DNA of 22,775 nucleotides from NCBI GenBank assembly GCA_964626565.1, contig CAZVFX010000113.1, positions 1 through 22,775 on the forward strand. Reading direction: 5' to 3'. Of this stretch, positions 6,092-13,519 are shown piece by piece. This DNA is from CAZVFX01 sp964626565. Lineage in GTDB: Bacteria; Myxococcota_A; UBA9042; CAIXZC01. Below the pieces are notes generated by a model. That model was not told where the DNA came from. It did not search any database and was given only the letters and a program-made list of their open reading frames with translations. Both the position numbers and the translations under genes were made by a program. Numbering within the stretch: position 1 is the first letter of the stretch; the number at the start of each line of letters is the position of its first letter.

Positions 6092-7816
6092 TTACCCAAG
6101 GTTGCGCGGTATCCTTATGGTAAACTCGGTGCCCTTACCGAGTTCGCTATCTACTTCGATTCTGCCCCGATGCAAGTCGATAATCCGTTGCACCACGCTC
6201 ATCCCGAGGCCCACTCCCTTACTTCTGGTGGTGTAGAACGGCGTGAAGATACGACTCAGGTTAGCCGGGGCTATCCCCTTGCCCGTATCACGGACCTTCA
6301 ACTCCATCAGGTGGCTGCCGACTCCCCGGGCAACTATGGAGAGGGTCCCCTCACCTTCCATGGCTGCCACTGCGTTGTCGACGAGGTTGGTGAGGAGTTG
6401 TGTGCTCTTGACTCCGTCCAGGGGGATTTCGAGGAGAGCGTCGTCGACATCAATGTTCACAACCACCCCGTCGGGGACGTGGGCTACGGCATCCTCCACC
6501 AGATCTCGTACGTCGATGGGGAAAAGCTCCAGCTTCATAGGCCGTGCAAAGTTGAGGAGTTCCTGGACGATGGAATCGAGAGACGTGAGTCCCTCTCCGA
6601 TGTCCTCGATTATGCGCTCCTTTTCCTCCGCGTCGGTTTCGTGCCTCAGCAAGCCGAACCCGGTGCCCATATACTGGATTGGATTCTTGATCTCGTGAGC
6701 CACTCGGGCCACCATCTCGCCCAACACCGCCATGCGGTTGGCCTGCTCTAGTTCCCGGTTGAGCCGCTCCTCCTCCTCCGCGGCGCGCAAGAGCCGTGCG
6801 CTGTTGAGCGCCTTCTCCTCGGCGCGGGCGGTGCGCTCCCCGGCCCTGAGCACGAAAATGCCCGCGACAAAGATCAGCACCACCAACACCAGCGTGAAGA
6901 TCATAAATTGTCCGGCGCTCTCGGAGAACGGCCGGGTCGCCTTATCCACCGGGTCGGAGATGGCGATGGACCACAGCTTATCCTCTACCTGGATAGATGC
7001 AAAGGAGACCAGCTTCTCTTCATCGCTCACCACCGTACGCCCCTGACCGTCCACCCCCCGGGTCATGGCTTCCTCAACCGAGAAATCGTCATGGCAATCC
7101 CGGCATTCCGCCTTCTTCTCAAAGATGTTCCGCAACATCATTTCGGGGTGGCTGGAATGGTATACCACCACGCCGGTCTCCGTGAGAATCCAATACGCGC
7201 CGATCTCTTCCTTCTCCAGCGCGGTAAACGCCCTCTCCATCAACTTGCTGACGGAAACAAGCGCCCCAAACTCCCCGGTCACAACTCCGTGAGCGTCGAT
7301 AATCGGTACGCCGATGTAGACGTAGTGCTGATCGCCGCCGATAGTGACAATGTCCGACACCACCGGCACCCGGGCCTCCAGCACCTTGGCATGAACATCG
7401 CCGATGGGGCTCCGGTCGAAGGGCGCGTCCACTGTCGAGTGCCGGTTGATGGTGGAGCCCTTGGCGTCCTTCAGTTCCAGCATCACCACAAACCCGCCGC
7501 CACCCATGATATCCCAGGTGATCTCCAGTTCCTCCAACACGTGTGCGTCGAGAATGGGTAGCCGGCTGACGTTCTTGCCCATCCTCCACAGCGCCCGGGA
7601 GGTATTCTGAACAAGCTCCTCCATTCCCAGAGCAAACTGCTTGGCGAGCACCTCCTGCTGGCGCTGGAAGTGAACTATCATCTCTTCCCGGGCGGTGCGA
7701 TTGATGGAGTTGGCCACCAACAACACAACAATGAAGATCAGAAAGAGGGGCAGAAGGGGTGCAAAGCGACGGTATACCGGCCTCACCCGGCCGTTGGGAG
7801 TGGAATCCCGGCTCAT
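6092..7816 (-). CDS. Membrane sensor histidine kinase with a heme-c motif in its extracytoplasmic sensor
   Basis: A 574-residue kinase. TM1 is at about 19-37 and TM2 at about 303-323; between them lie about 265 extracytoplasmic residues resembling a double Cache sensor (YVYIGVPIID-HGVVTGEFGALVSV, then a second half ending in KLWSIAISDP). The second half contains CRDCH (C238, C241, H242; bases 7091-7105), a canonical c-heme attachment site on the side of the membrane where heme is attached. After a coiled coil (about 328-365) come the H-box VAHEIKNP (H374), N-box TNLVDNAVAAM, G1 DTGKG (510-514) and G2 GVGLG (534-538), so the catalytic core is intact. It has no HAMP domain that I can recognise. 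The heme suggests sensing of redox state or a diatomic gas. It is co-transcribed with the NtrC-type regulator and is near a 16-heme cytochrome. Ligand and axial heme partner are unknown. Confidence 0.93.
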   Translation of the reverse strand: MSRDSTPNGRVRPVYRRFAPLLPLFLIFIVVLLVANSINRTAREEMIVHFQRQQEVLAKQFALGMEELVQNTSRALWRMGKNVSRLPILDAHVLEELEITWDIMGGGGFVVMLELKDAKGSTINRHSTVDAPFDRSPIGDVHAKVLEARVPVVSDIVTIGGDQHYVYIGVPIIDAHGVVTGEFGALVSVSKLMERAFTALEKEEIGAYWILTETGVVVYHSSHPEMMLRNIFEKKAECRDCHDDFSVEEAMTRGVDGQGRTVVSDEEKLVSFASIQVEDKLWSIAISDPVDKATRPFSESAGQFMIFTLVLVVLIFVAGIFVLRAGERTARAEEKALNSARLLRAAEEEERLNRELEQANRMAVLGEMVARVAHEIKNPIQYMGTGFGLLRHETDAEEKERIIEDIGEGLTSLDSIVQELLNFARPMKLELFPIDVRDLVEDAVAHVPDGVVVNIDVDDALLEIPLDGVKSTQLLTNLVDNAVAAMEGEGTLSIVARGVGSHLMELKVRDTGKGIAPANLSRIFTPFYTTRSKGVGLGMSVVQRIIDLHRGRIEVDSELGKGTEFTIRIPRNLG

Positions 7817-7842
7817 CGGTGGTCGTCCTCAAGTTCACTGGG

Positions 7843-7862
7843 GCCGCGGACAAAACCGCGGC
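7843..7862 (-). promoter_or_regulatory. Hairpin in the leader of the histidine-kinase mRNA
   Basis: GCCGCGG (7843-7849) and CCGCGGC (7856-7862) form a perfect 7-bp inverted repeat with a 6-nt loop, lying between the predicted transcription start (about 7867) and the kinase ATG. It could be an operator or an mRNA structure in the leader; nothing further supports either. Confidence 0.35.
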
Positions 7863-7873
7863 AGCCGAGTAAC

Positions 7874-7902
7874 TATATAGCCCCTCCGGGAGCGTAAGAC
7901 AA
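7874..7902 (-). promoter_or_regulatory. Sigma-70-type promoter of the histidine kinase/regulator operon
   Basis: Minus strand TTGTCT (7897-7902), a 17-nt spacer, then TATATA (7874-7879). Spacing is optimal and the AT-rich -10 stands out from GC-rich surroundings. The start would be about 50 nt before the kinase ATG at 7816. This fits constitutive expression of the sensor pair with sigma-54 control of its downstream targets. Confidence 0.6.
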
Positions 7903-7911
7903 GTTCCGCAG

Positions 7912-7940
7912 TTGCCCAACCATTGTTGAGGTAGTACCAT
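7912..7940 (+). promoter_or_regulatory. Candidate promoter of the acyl-CoA dehydrogenase gene
   Basis: TTGCCC (7912-7917), 17-nt spacer, TACCAT (7935-7940); each box matches consensus at 4 of 6 positions. It points away from the kinase promoter and ends about 20 nt before the ATG at 7962, which has a strong GGGAGGAAG ribosome site. A short leader and moderate boxes leave this tentative. Confidence 0.35.
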
Positions 7941-7961
7941 CCTTCATGCGGGAGGAAGATC

Positions 7962-9098
7962 ATGACGATGTTCACCGAAGAAGAACGAACGCTCAAGAGC
8001 ATGGTGGCGGAATTCGGGGCGCGCCGGCTTCAACCCGCGGTACCACAGATGGAGGATACCGACCGATTCCCTGAAGAGCTGTTCAAAGAAGCCGGCGAGC
8101 TGGGACTCCTGGGACTCTACGTACCGGAGGAATATGGGGGCACCGCCTTTGGCGACGTGCCTTTCATGATCGTTTCGGAAGAGTTGGCCAAGGTCTCCCT
8201 GGCCTTCGCAGTCGCGGTGTCCTGCCATGTGGGCGTCTCCTCGCTTCCCATCATCGACTCGGGGCACGAGGATTTGAAACGCCGTTTGCTCCCCGGCCTC
8301 GCCAGCGGCGACCAGGTTGGCGCCTTTGCACTCACCGAGCCCGACTTCGGCTCCGACGCAGCAGCGCTCCGAACCACGGCTGTCCGAAGGGGCGACCGCT
8401 ATGTGCTGGACGGGGTGAAAACCCTCATTACAAACGGGACGGAAGCCGACACCTTTGTCGTGATGGCCAGAACCGGCGCCACCGCGGACGGCGCCCGCGG
8501 CGTGTCTGCATTTGTCGTCGAACGGGCCCAAGCCGGACTGACCGTCGGGTCAAAAATGGGAAAAATGGGGATGAAGGGCAACTCCACCACCCAGGTCTAT
8601 TTCGATGACTGCGAGATCCCGGCTGAAAACCTCCTGGGCGCCGAGGGCGAAGGATTCAAGGTAGCCATGCGCGCTCTGGACGTGGGACGACTTTCGGTCG
8701 CAGCCATGGCGCTGGGCGTGGCCAAGCGCTCCCTCGATGTGGCGTTGGAATACGCGGCCGACCGCAAATCGTTCGGCGCCCCGCTCATCGACCACCAGTC
8801 CGTCGGGCACAAGCTGGCCACCCTGGACGCCGAGATCGACCACTCCGCGGTCTACATCTACCACGTGGCCCGCAACCACGGCGCCTCCTACATCCGTGAG
8901 GCCTCGGCGGCCAAGCTCTTCGCTTCCGAGGTCGCCGGCCGCGCCGCGGACGCGGCGGTGCAGACCTTCGGCGGCATGGGCTACATGAAGGAAACCGAAG
9001 CCGAACGGCTCTATCGCGATGCCCGCATCCTGCGCATCTTCGAAGGCGCCAGCGAGATTCAGCAACGGGTGCTGCTGAAGCACCTGAAGCGACGCTGA
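7962..9098 (+). CDS. Acyl-CoA dehydrogenase
   Basis: A 378-residue flavoprotein of typical length. FAD/substrate signature AFALTEPDFGSDAAAL lies at about residues 126-141, the second signature QTFGGMGYMKETEAERLYRDARI near the C-terminus, and the catalytic base is E361 in RIFEGASEIQ, the position used by short-chain, medium-chain and glutaryl-CoA enzymes. It introduces the alpha-beta double bond into an acyl-CoA and passes electrons to ETF; no etfAB is in the window. The start is fixed by GGGAGGAAGATC before the ATG. It is the only plus-strand gene between the two minus-strand blocks and is convergent with tetR. Candidate substrates in this context are pimeloyl-, glutaryl- or butyryl-CoA-type intermediates, or alicyclic acyl-CoAs; sequence alone does not separate these. 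Confidence 0.93.
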   Translation: MTMFTEEERTLKSMVAEFGARRLQPAVPQMEDTDRFPEELFKEAGELGLLGLYVPEEYGGTAFGDVPFMIVSEELAKVSLAFAVAVSCHVGVSSLPIIDSGHEDLKRRLLPGLASGDQVGAFALTEPDFGSDAAALRTTAVRRGDRYVLDGVKTLITNGTEADTFVVMARTGATADGARGVSAFVVERAQAGLTVGSKMGKMGMKGNSTTQVYFDDCEIPAENLLGAEGEGFKVAMRALDVGRLSVAAMALGVAKRSLDVALEYAADRKSFGAPLIDHQSVGHKLATLDAEIDHSAVYIYHVARNHGASYIREASAAKLFASEVAGRAADAAVQTFGGMGYMKETEAERLYRDARILRIFEGASEIQQRVLLKHLKRR

Positions 9099-9194
9099 CA
9101 TCAACGCGGCCGCAACCGCTCGGCCAGCCAGACAGCCAGTTCTTCCCCTGTTCGAACATGCAGCAGGCGGGAATGCGGATGTGAAGGCCGAATC

Positions 9195-9791
9195 TCAGGC
9201 GTTCTTTCTCTTCAAACCAACCAGCATCAGATCCACCACTTCACCGGCAAACCGCTCAAGGGATTCACGGGAATTGAACCGGTAGTACGGCGGAGTCATG
9301 AACTCGAACAGGTCGGCGAGGAGGTGGCCGGTGGCTTCAGGGTCGTCTGCTGCCAGGACACCGGCGGAGCAACCTTCGCTCACAATCTGGCCCAGCAGCT
9401 CACCGTGGCGGCGAACATACCGGTCCAGCCGCTCAACAATCTCCGGCATCATGGATGCGATGACGTCTTCGCTGTGGGGATACTTGTCCACCAGGTCGTA
9501 AAGCGTCATGAGCCGGTATACCACGCACGCACGCAGCCGCTTCTCAGGCGGAGCGGTTGAGGACGCGATGCGCTCGAGCTCAGCGGTGATTCGCTCGTTG
9601 GTGAGATCGGTCAGGCCCAGCATTATGTCGGTCTTCGACTTGAAGTACAGATAGACCGTACCCTTGCCCACCCCCGCCTTCCTGGCAATGTCGTCGATGG
9701 TGGTTTTGCTGTAGCCGTAATGCCGGATGAGCGCCCAGGCCGCGTGAAGGATCGCTTCCCGCTTGCCGTTCTTATCGCCACTCGCCATCAT
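9195..9791 (-). CDS. TetR/AcrR-family transcriptional regulator at the end of the bam operon
   Basis: A 198-residue protein with an N-terminal TetR HTH (about residues 13-58; core TIDDIARKAGVGKGTVYLYF) and a variable helical ligand domain. Its ATG shares one base with the stop of bamI (TAATG), so it is translationally coupled to the benzoyl-CoA reductase operon. Relatives of this architecture (FadR of Bacillus, PsrA) often bind acyl-CoAs, so a CoA-thioester inducer is plausible here. A 9-bp-arm inverted repeat overlaps the -10 of the bamB promoter and is the natural candidate operator, which would make this an autoregulated repressor. Ligand and target are inferred. A second in-frame ATG directly follows the first (MMASG), and either could be the true start. 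Confidence 0.9.
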   Translation of the reverse strand: MMASGDKNGKREAILHAAWALIRHYGYSKTTIDDIARKAGVGKGTVYLYFKSKTDIMLGLTDLTNERITAELERIASSTAPPEKRLRACVVYRLMTLYDLVDKYPHSEDVIASMMPEIVERLDRYVRRHGELLGQIVSEGCSAGVLAADDPEATGHLLADLFEFMTPPYYRFNSRESLERFAGEVVDLMLVGLKRKNA

Positions 9792-10396
9792 TACGCCTTC
9801 AAGCTGTCGGTACGGGGAAACGCCAACGATTCAGTCAGCACGAAAGCAGCCTGCAGGTAGGATGTGGGGCAGAGTGGAAAACACTCTTTGCACGCGTTGC
9901 ACTCACGGGCCGCTATTTCAGGAATGAAACAGATCTCCTTGTTGGTGCCCCGGTCCACAAAACCCACCGCGTTCTCCTTTTTGACCTCGGCGCAATAACG
10001 CACGCACAGCCCGCAGTGGATACAGAACGAAGACTCCTTTTCGAAACGGTCCCGGTCCGCTCCATATTCTGCGGCCAACTCCTGCAACTGGGGTGATTCC
10101 GGACCGTGAGCCATGAGCAGCTCCAGGATCAACTTCCTATACCCGTCGATCCTATCCGACCGGGTGGAGACCACCAGGCCCTCTTCGGCCAGGTAAACAC
10201 AGGAGACCACCAACTGCTGCCATCCACTGCGCTCCAACTCCACAATGCACAGCCGGCAGCCTCCGAAAGGCTCCAGCTTCTCGTGGTGGCACAGGGTTGG
10301 TATGGAAATCCCCGCGCTACTAGCCGCCTCGAGCAACGTCATCCCTTCCGTCGCACTCACCGCCCTGCCATCAATCTGCATGGTTATTTCGCTCAT
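9791..10396 (-). CDS. bamI: BamI: NuoG-like [2Fe-2S]/[4Fe-4S] electron-transfer subunit
   Basis: A 201-residue protein. The N-terminal plant-type [2Fe-2S] domain has C36-x10-C47-x2-C50-x15-C66. Two cubane motifs follow: C125-x2-C128-x2-C131-x3-C135 (CIHCGLCVRYC) and C166-x2-C169-x2-C172-x3-C176 (CNACKECFPLC). This resembles the N-terminus of NuoG/HoxU, but the His-Cys3 cluster motif between ferredoxin and cubanes is not seen. The ATG overlaps the bamH stop (ATGA), and tetR begins on its own stop codon. In the class II benzoyl-CoA reductase of Geobacter, BamG-I are the NuoEFG-like part, thought to link the Hdr-like module to a soluble or membrane electron carrier. The symbol rests on gene order and domain content; confidence is lower than for bamB-F. 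Confidence 0.8.
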   Translation of the reverse strand: MSEITMQIDGRAVSATEGMTLLEAASSAGISIPTLCHHEKLEPFGGCRLCIVELERSGWQQLVVSCVYLAEEGLVVSTRSDRIDGYRKLILELLMAHGPESPQLQELAAEYGADRDRFEKESSFCIHCGLCVRYCAEVKKENAVGFVDRGTNKEICFIPEIAARECNACKECFPLCPTSYLQAAFVLTESLAFPRTDSLKA

Positions 10397-12267
10397 AGTT
10401 CCTTCCCGCCCGTGATCTTTGCGACTGCGTCGAAGCGTTCCGGGCAGACGTCAAGACAGATTCCGCACTTGATGCATTTTTCCTGGTCAATTACATGGAC
10501 CTTCTTCTTGCCGCCTTCTATTGCGTCGGCGGGGCACCGGTTCAGGCAGATCATACACGCCTTGCATTTTTCCGCGTCCACCACATAAGTGATCAGGTCC
10601 TTGCACGACAAAGCGGGACACCGCTTGTCATGTATGTGGGCCTCGTACTCGTCCCGGAAGTATCTGAGGGTGCTCAAAAACGGGTTCGGCGCACTCTTGC
10701 CCAAGGCACACAAGGACGCCTCCATCGCCAGCTCTGACAGCTCCTCGAGGAGTTCGATGTCCCCTTCCTTCCCTCTGCCCGCAGTAATGCCGGTGAGGAT
10801 CTTGTGCATCTGCCGCAATCCCTCACGGCACGGGACACATTTTCCGCACGATTCATCGGTGAGAAACTCGATGAAGTACCTCGCCACATCCACCATGCAG
10901 GTGTCTTCATCCATGACGATCATGCCGCCCGACCCCATCATGGAGCCGGCCTCGGTCAACTCGTCGAAACCTACCTGCAGGTCCAACTGGTCGGCAGGGA
11001 TACACCCCCCCGACGGCCCACCGGTCTGTACAGCTTTAAACTGCTTGCCGTCCGGTATCCCGCCCCCGATGTCGTAGACAATCTCCCTCAAAGTCATGCC
11101 CATGGGGATCTCCACCAGGCCGGTGTTGGCTATCTTGCCCACCAGGGAGAAGATCTTCGTGCCCTTGCTGCTCTCCGTTCCTATTTCGGTGAACCAGTCC
11201 GCGCCCCGATTGATGATGTGGGGCACGTTGGCCCAGGTTTCAACGTTGTTCAGCACGCTGGGTTTCTGCCACAGCCCCTTGACGTTGGAGCGGACGTACT
11301 TGGGCCTGGGCTCTCCCACTCTCCCTTCCAATGCAGTCATGAGCGCGGTGGACTCGCCGCACACAAACGCGCCGGCCCCCTGGTGCACGAAAACGGAGAA
11401 GTCAAAACCGGAACCTAGAATATTTTTGCCCAGAAAACCGTGCTCCTCAGCCATCTCGATGGCAAGATTGATGTTCTCCACCGCCAACGGGTATTCCTGC
11501 CGCACATAGACATACCCCTCACCAGCGCCGATGGCGTAACCGCCGATAATGAGCCCCTCGAGGATGGAGTGGGGATTCCCTTCCAACAAAGCCCGGTCCA
11601 TAAACGCGCCGGGGTCTCCCTCGTCCGCGTTGACCAACACATACTTCGTGTCCCCCGGTGCGTTGCGGGACCCTTCCCACTTCCTTCCCGCCGGAAAACC
11701 AGCCCCGCCTCTTCCTCTCAGGTTGGCGTTCTTCACCTCCCCCACCACCGCATCCGGGGTCATCTCGAAGAGGGCTTTGGCCAACGCCGAATAGCCGCCC
11801 ACCGCAAGGTAGTCGTCGATGCTCTTCGAGTCGACCCGGATGTTGTCGCAAATGACTCTTCGTTCCTGGTTCTTGTAGAAAGGAATATCCGATTCCCGGC
11901 GCGCCCGCTCCCCGGTGGTGGGATCAGCGTAAAGCAAGCGCTCCACGACTTCCCCTTCCAGGGTTTTCGTCACGATCTCGGAAACATCTTCGGGCGCGAC
12001 CTGAAGATAGCACGTCTCAGAAGGGTGAATCACCACTACCGGACCCCGCTCGCAAAAGCCGGGGCACCCCGTACCCCTGGTGTCCACGTTTGACTCAACC
12101 CCCTGCTCCGCAAGCTCCGCCTCGAACGCTGCAATCACCTCCCTCGCCCCCAGGGCAAGGCAGCCCGACCCGGCACAAATGGAAATGCAGGGAGTGTCCG
12201 GGGCCCTTCGGGACACCAGTTCACTTCTGTGCTTCTCCAGAGCTTCCGGCGTATTCAGCCGCTCCAT
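10393..12267 (-). CDS. bamH: BamH: NuoF-like NADH:acceptor oxidoreductase subunit (FMN, Fe-S)
   Basis: A 624-residue protein with the HndC/NuoF layout. It starts with a thioredoxin-like [2Fe-2S] domain (C31-x4-C36, C68-x3-C72). The FMN/NADH-binding core has GRGGAGFPAGRKW (185-197) and NADEGDPGAFMDR (213-225), followed by an SLBB region. The N3-type [4Fe-4S] motif is C474-x2-C477-x2-C480 with distal C520. The C-terminus adds a two-cluster ferredoxin (C568-C578 and C598-C608). The FMN and NAD sites look intact, so it should exchange electrons with NAD(H). It starts 9 nt after bamG and ends in a 4-nt ATGA overlap with bamI. Stand-alone NuoF-like proteins also occur in bifurcating hydrogenases and formate dehydrogenases, but neither is encoded here. 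Confidence 0.9.
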   Translation of the reverse strand: MERLNTPEALEKHRSELVSRRAPDTPCISICAGSGCLALGAREVIAAFEAELAEQGVESNVDTRGTGCPGFCERGPVVVIHPSETCYLQVAPEDVSEIVTKTLEGEVVERLLYADPTTGERARRESDIPFYKNQERRVICDNIRVDSKSIDDYLAVGGYSALAKALFEMTPDAVVGEVKNANLRGRGGAGFPAGRKWEGSRNAPGDTKYVLVNADEGDPGAFMDRALLEGNPHSILEGLIIGGYAIGAGEGYVYVRQEYPLAVENINLAIEMAEEHGFLGKNILGSGFDFSVFVHQGAGAFVCGESTALMTALEGRVGEPRPKYVRSNVKGLWQKPSVLNNVETWANVPHIINRGADWFTEIGTESSKGTKIFSLVGKIANTGLVEIPMGMTLREIVYDIGGGIPDGKQFKAVQTGGPSGGCIPADQLDLQVGFDELTEAGSMMGSGGMIVMDEDTCMVDVARYFIEFLTDESCGKCVPCREGLRQMHKILTGITAGRGKEGDIELLEELSELAMEASLCALGKSAPNPFLSTLRYFRDEYEAHIHDKRCPALSCKDLITYVVDAEKCKACMICLNRCPADAIEGGKKKVHVIDQEKCIKCGICLDVCPERFDAVAKITGGKEL

Positions 12268-12276
12268 ATCATCCCT

Positions 12277-12729
12277 CTACTTATAGCTATCAAGCACGGC
12301 TGCCGTGTCGGCCGCAGCTATCTTGCCGTGGGTTTTGCCGTCAATCTCAACCACCGGCCCCAGTGCACAGCAGCCAACACAGTTGACCGTTTCCAGACTG
12401 AATTTCAACTCAAGGTCCGTCTCCCCCGCCTTGATGCCCGTAAGATCCTGAATCGTATCAAGAACCCGGGCCGCGCCGCGCACATGGCAGGCGGTCCCCA
12501 TACACACGTGCACTTGATGACGACCCTTGGGCACCAGGCTGAACGCCTTGTAGAACGTGGCGATATGCCGAACCCGGGTCAAAGACACCCCCAGCCGCTC
12601 ACTCACCCGCTCCAACACCTCCCCCGGTAGCCATTTTTCCACACGCTGAATCTCCAACAGAACCTGAATCAAGGAGCTAGGTTCGCCCCGGTGCTTGTCG
12701 ATGATCAGGTCTACTTGCTCGTTGTCCAT
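12277..12729 (-). CDS. bamG: BamG: NuoE-like thioredoxin-fold [2Fe-2S] subunit
   Basis: A 150-residue protein from ATG 12729. A TTG at 12753 would add 8 residues and overlap bamF, but it has no ribosome site; the ATG has GGTGGAA about 10-15 nt upstream. An N-terminal helical part (about 1-65) is followed by the thioredoxin-like fold with cluster ligands C76-x4-C81 and C117-x3-C121, the standard 24-kDa subunit pattern. It should pair with the NuoF-like subunit encoded 9 nt downstream to form the NADH-reactive part of the complex. It starts 16 nt after bamF. The family assignment is firm; the bam symbol comes from its place in the cluster. Confidence 0.87.
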   Translation of the reverse strand: MDNEQVDLIIDKHRGEPSSLIQVLLEIQRVEKWLPGEVLERVSERLGVSLTRVRHIATFYKAFSLVPKGRHQVHVCMGTACHVRGAARVLDTIQDLTGIKAGETDLELKFSLETVNCVGCCALGPVVEIDGKTHGKIAAADTAAVLDSYK

Positions 12730-12745
12730 GGACACTGCTTCCACC

Positions 12746-13513
12746 TCATGCAAGAGCGTAACACTTCTGCTGTGCGTCGTACCTGACCAGCCCCTGCCTG
12801 GAAGAGCTGCTCATGTACCTCGACACATCCGACGGATTCAGGCTTAAAACTTCGGCGATCTGACCGGTCGAACGCGGTTCTTCCTCCAGCAGGGTCAGAA
12901 TCCGGGCGAGGGCCAACTTGTCGGCTATCAACTGGTCGAACAGCCGGTTCGCCTCGTCACCGGCAAAAAACTCCTTGTACCCCTCTTCCGTCCTGACCGG
13001 CACCCGCAAACGCTCCCGCTCCACCAGTTTCATGTAGGGAACCAGTTTGTTCGCAGCAGTCAGGCTTACCCTCAGCCCTTCACCGTCAAGCCCTTCGCCT
13101 TCACCCAAAGGCCCCAATTCCGCAAGGCGTTTGGCGAAATCGTTCATGACTTCGGCAAAGCGCGTCCCTTCCGCAGCAGAGATCCATTCCAGCCTCAACC
13201 GGTCGGGGTTCACCCCCATGTGCTCCAGCAGTTTCCGGGTCAGATACATGTTGCCCAGCGCGTCGTAGTTCCCCTCAGTGACGTAGTGGCACTCACCCGG
13301 CCAACAGCCGCCGATGATCACCCCGTCCGCGCCCTTCAAGAAGGCCCTCAGGGGATACGACAGGTCCACCCGTCCCGTACACATCAAGCGGATGATCCTG
13401 ATTTCCGGTGCATAGCTTTGTCTGGTAACTCCAGACAGGTCCGCAGCGGAATACGCTCACCAGTTACACAGGAACGCGACGATCTTGGACTTCTTTTCGA
13501 ATCTCTCATTCAT
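12746..13513 (-). CDS. bamF: BamF: selenocysteine-containing MvhD-like subunit with a C-terminal winged-helix extension
   Basis: Read from ATG 13513, the frame meets TGA at 13457-13459 and then continues to a true stop at 12746. Reading TGA as selenocysteine gives 255 residues with C16-N-W-U19, matching the C-N-W-C motif that opens MvhD-type [2Fe-2S] proteins, followed by the family blocks IRIIRLMCTGRVD (C45) and GGCWPGECHY (C70, C75). A gene caller would start at ATG 13387 and lose the first 42 residues. A SECIS-like hairpin begins 19 nt after the TGA. GGAG lies 9 nt before the ATG, and the start is 6 nt after bamE. MvhD is normally about 140 residues; residues about 195-255 (STGQIAEVLSLNPSDVSRYM and flanks) resemble a winged-helix domain. 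The protein should shuttle electrons between the HdrA-like BamE and the NuoEFG-like subunits. BamF of Geobacter is a reported selenoprotein. Confidence 0.9.
13419..13437 (-). promoter_or_regulatory. Bacterial SECIS hairpin for bamF
   Basis: Minus strand TGTCTGG-AGTTA-CCAGACA is a perfect 7-bp stem with a 5-nt loop starting 19 nt after the TGA codon. The second loop base is G, 27 nt from the TGA, inside the range described for bacterial SECIS elements, which need a G early in the apical loop for SelB binding. It lies within the coding sequence, as bacterial SECIS elements do. Confidence 0.75.
13457..13459 (-). other. In-frame TGA read as selenocysteine (BamF U19)
   Basis: The frame is open and conserved on both sides: KIVAFLCNW before and AYSAADLSG after. 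Sec replaces the last cysteine of the MvhD CxxC pair. No compensating frameshift is needed and the downstream hairpin supports decoding. Confidence 0.88.
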
Positions 13514-13519
13514 TTTCTC

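Noticed and set aside
7119..7940. Alternative 273-codon minus-strand frame overlapping the histidine kinase N-terminus
   Set aside because: It is a different frame of the same strand with low-complexity composition and no motifs, while the kinase frame has transmembrane helices, sensor and catalytic boxes.
9108..9125. A GGCCG/CGGCC inverted repeat between the acyl-CoA dehydrogenase and tetR as a bidirectional terminator
   Set aside because: Only five paired bases and no T-tract on either strand; too weak to call.
12730..12753. TTG at 12753 as the start of bamG
   Set aside because: It would overlap bamF and has no ribosome-binding sequence, whereas ATG 12729 begins at the family-typical N-terminus.
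13388..13513. bamF as a frameshifted or truncated gene
   Set aside because: The sequence is continuous in one frame across a single TGA exactly at a cysteine position of the MvhD motif, with a SECIS-like hairpin after it; selenocysteine explains it without any error.
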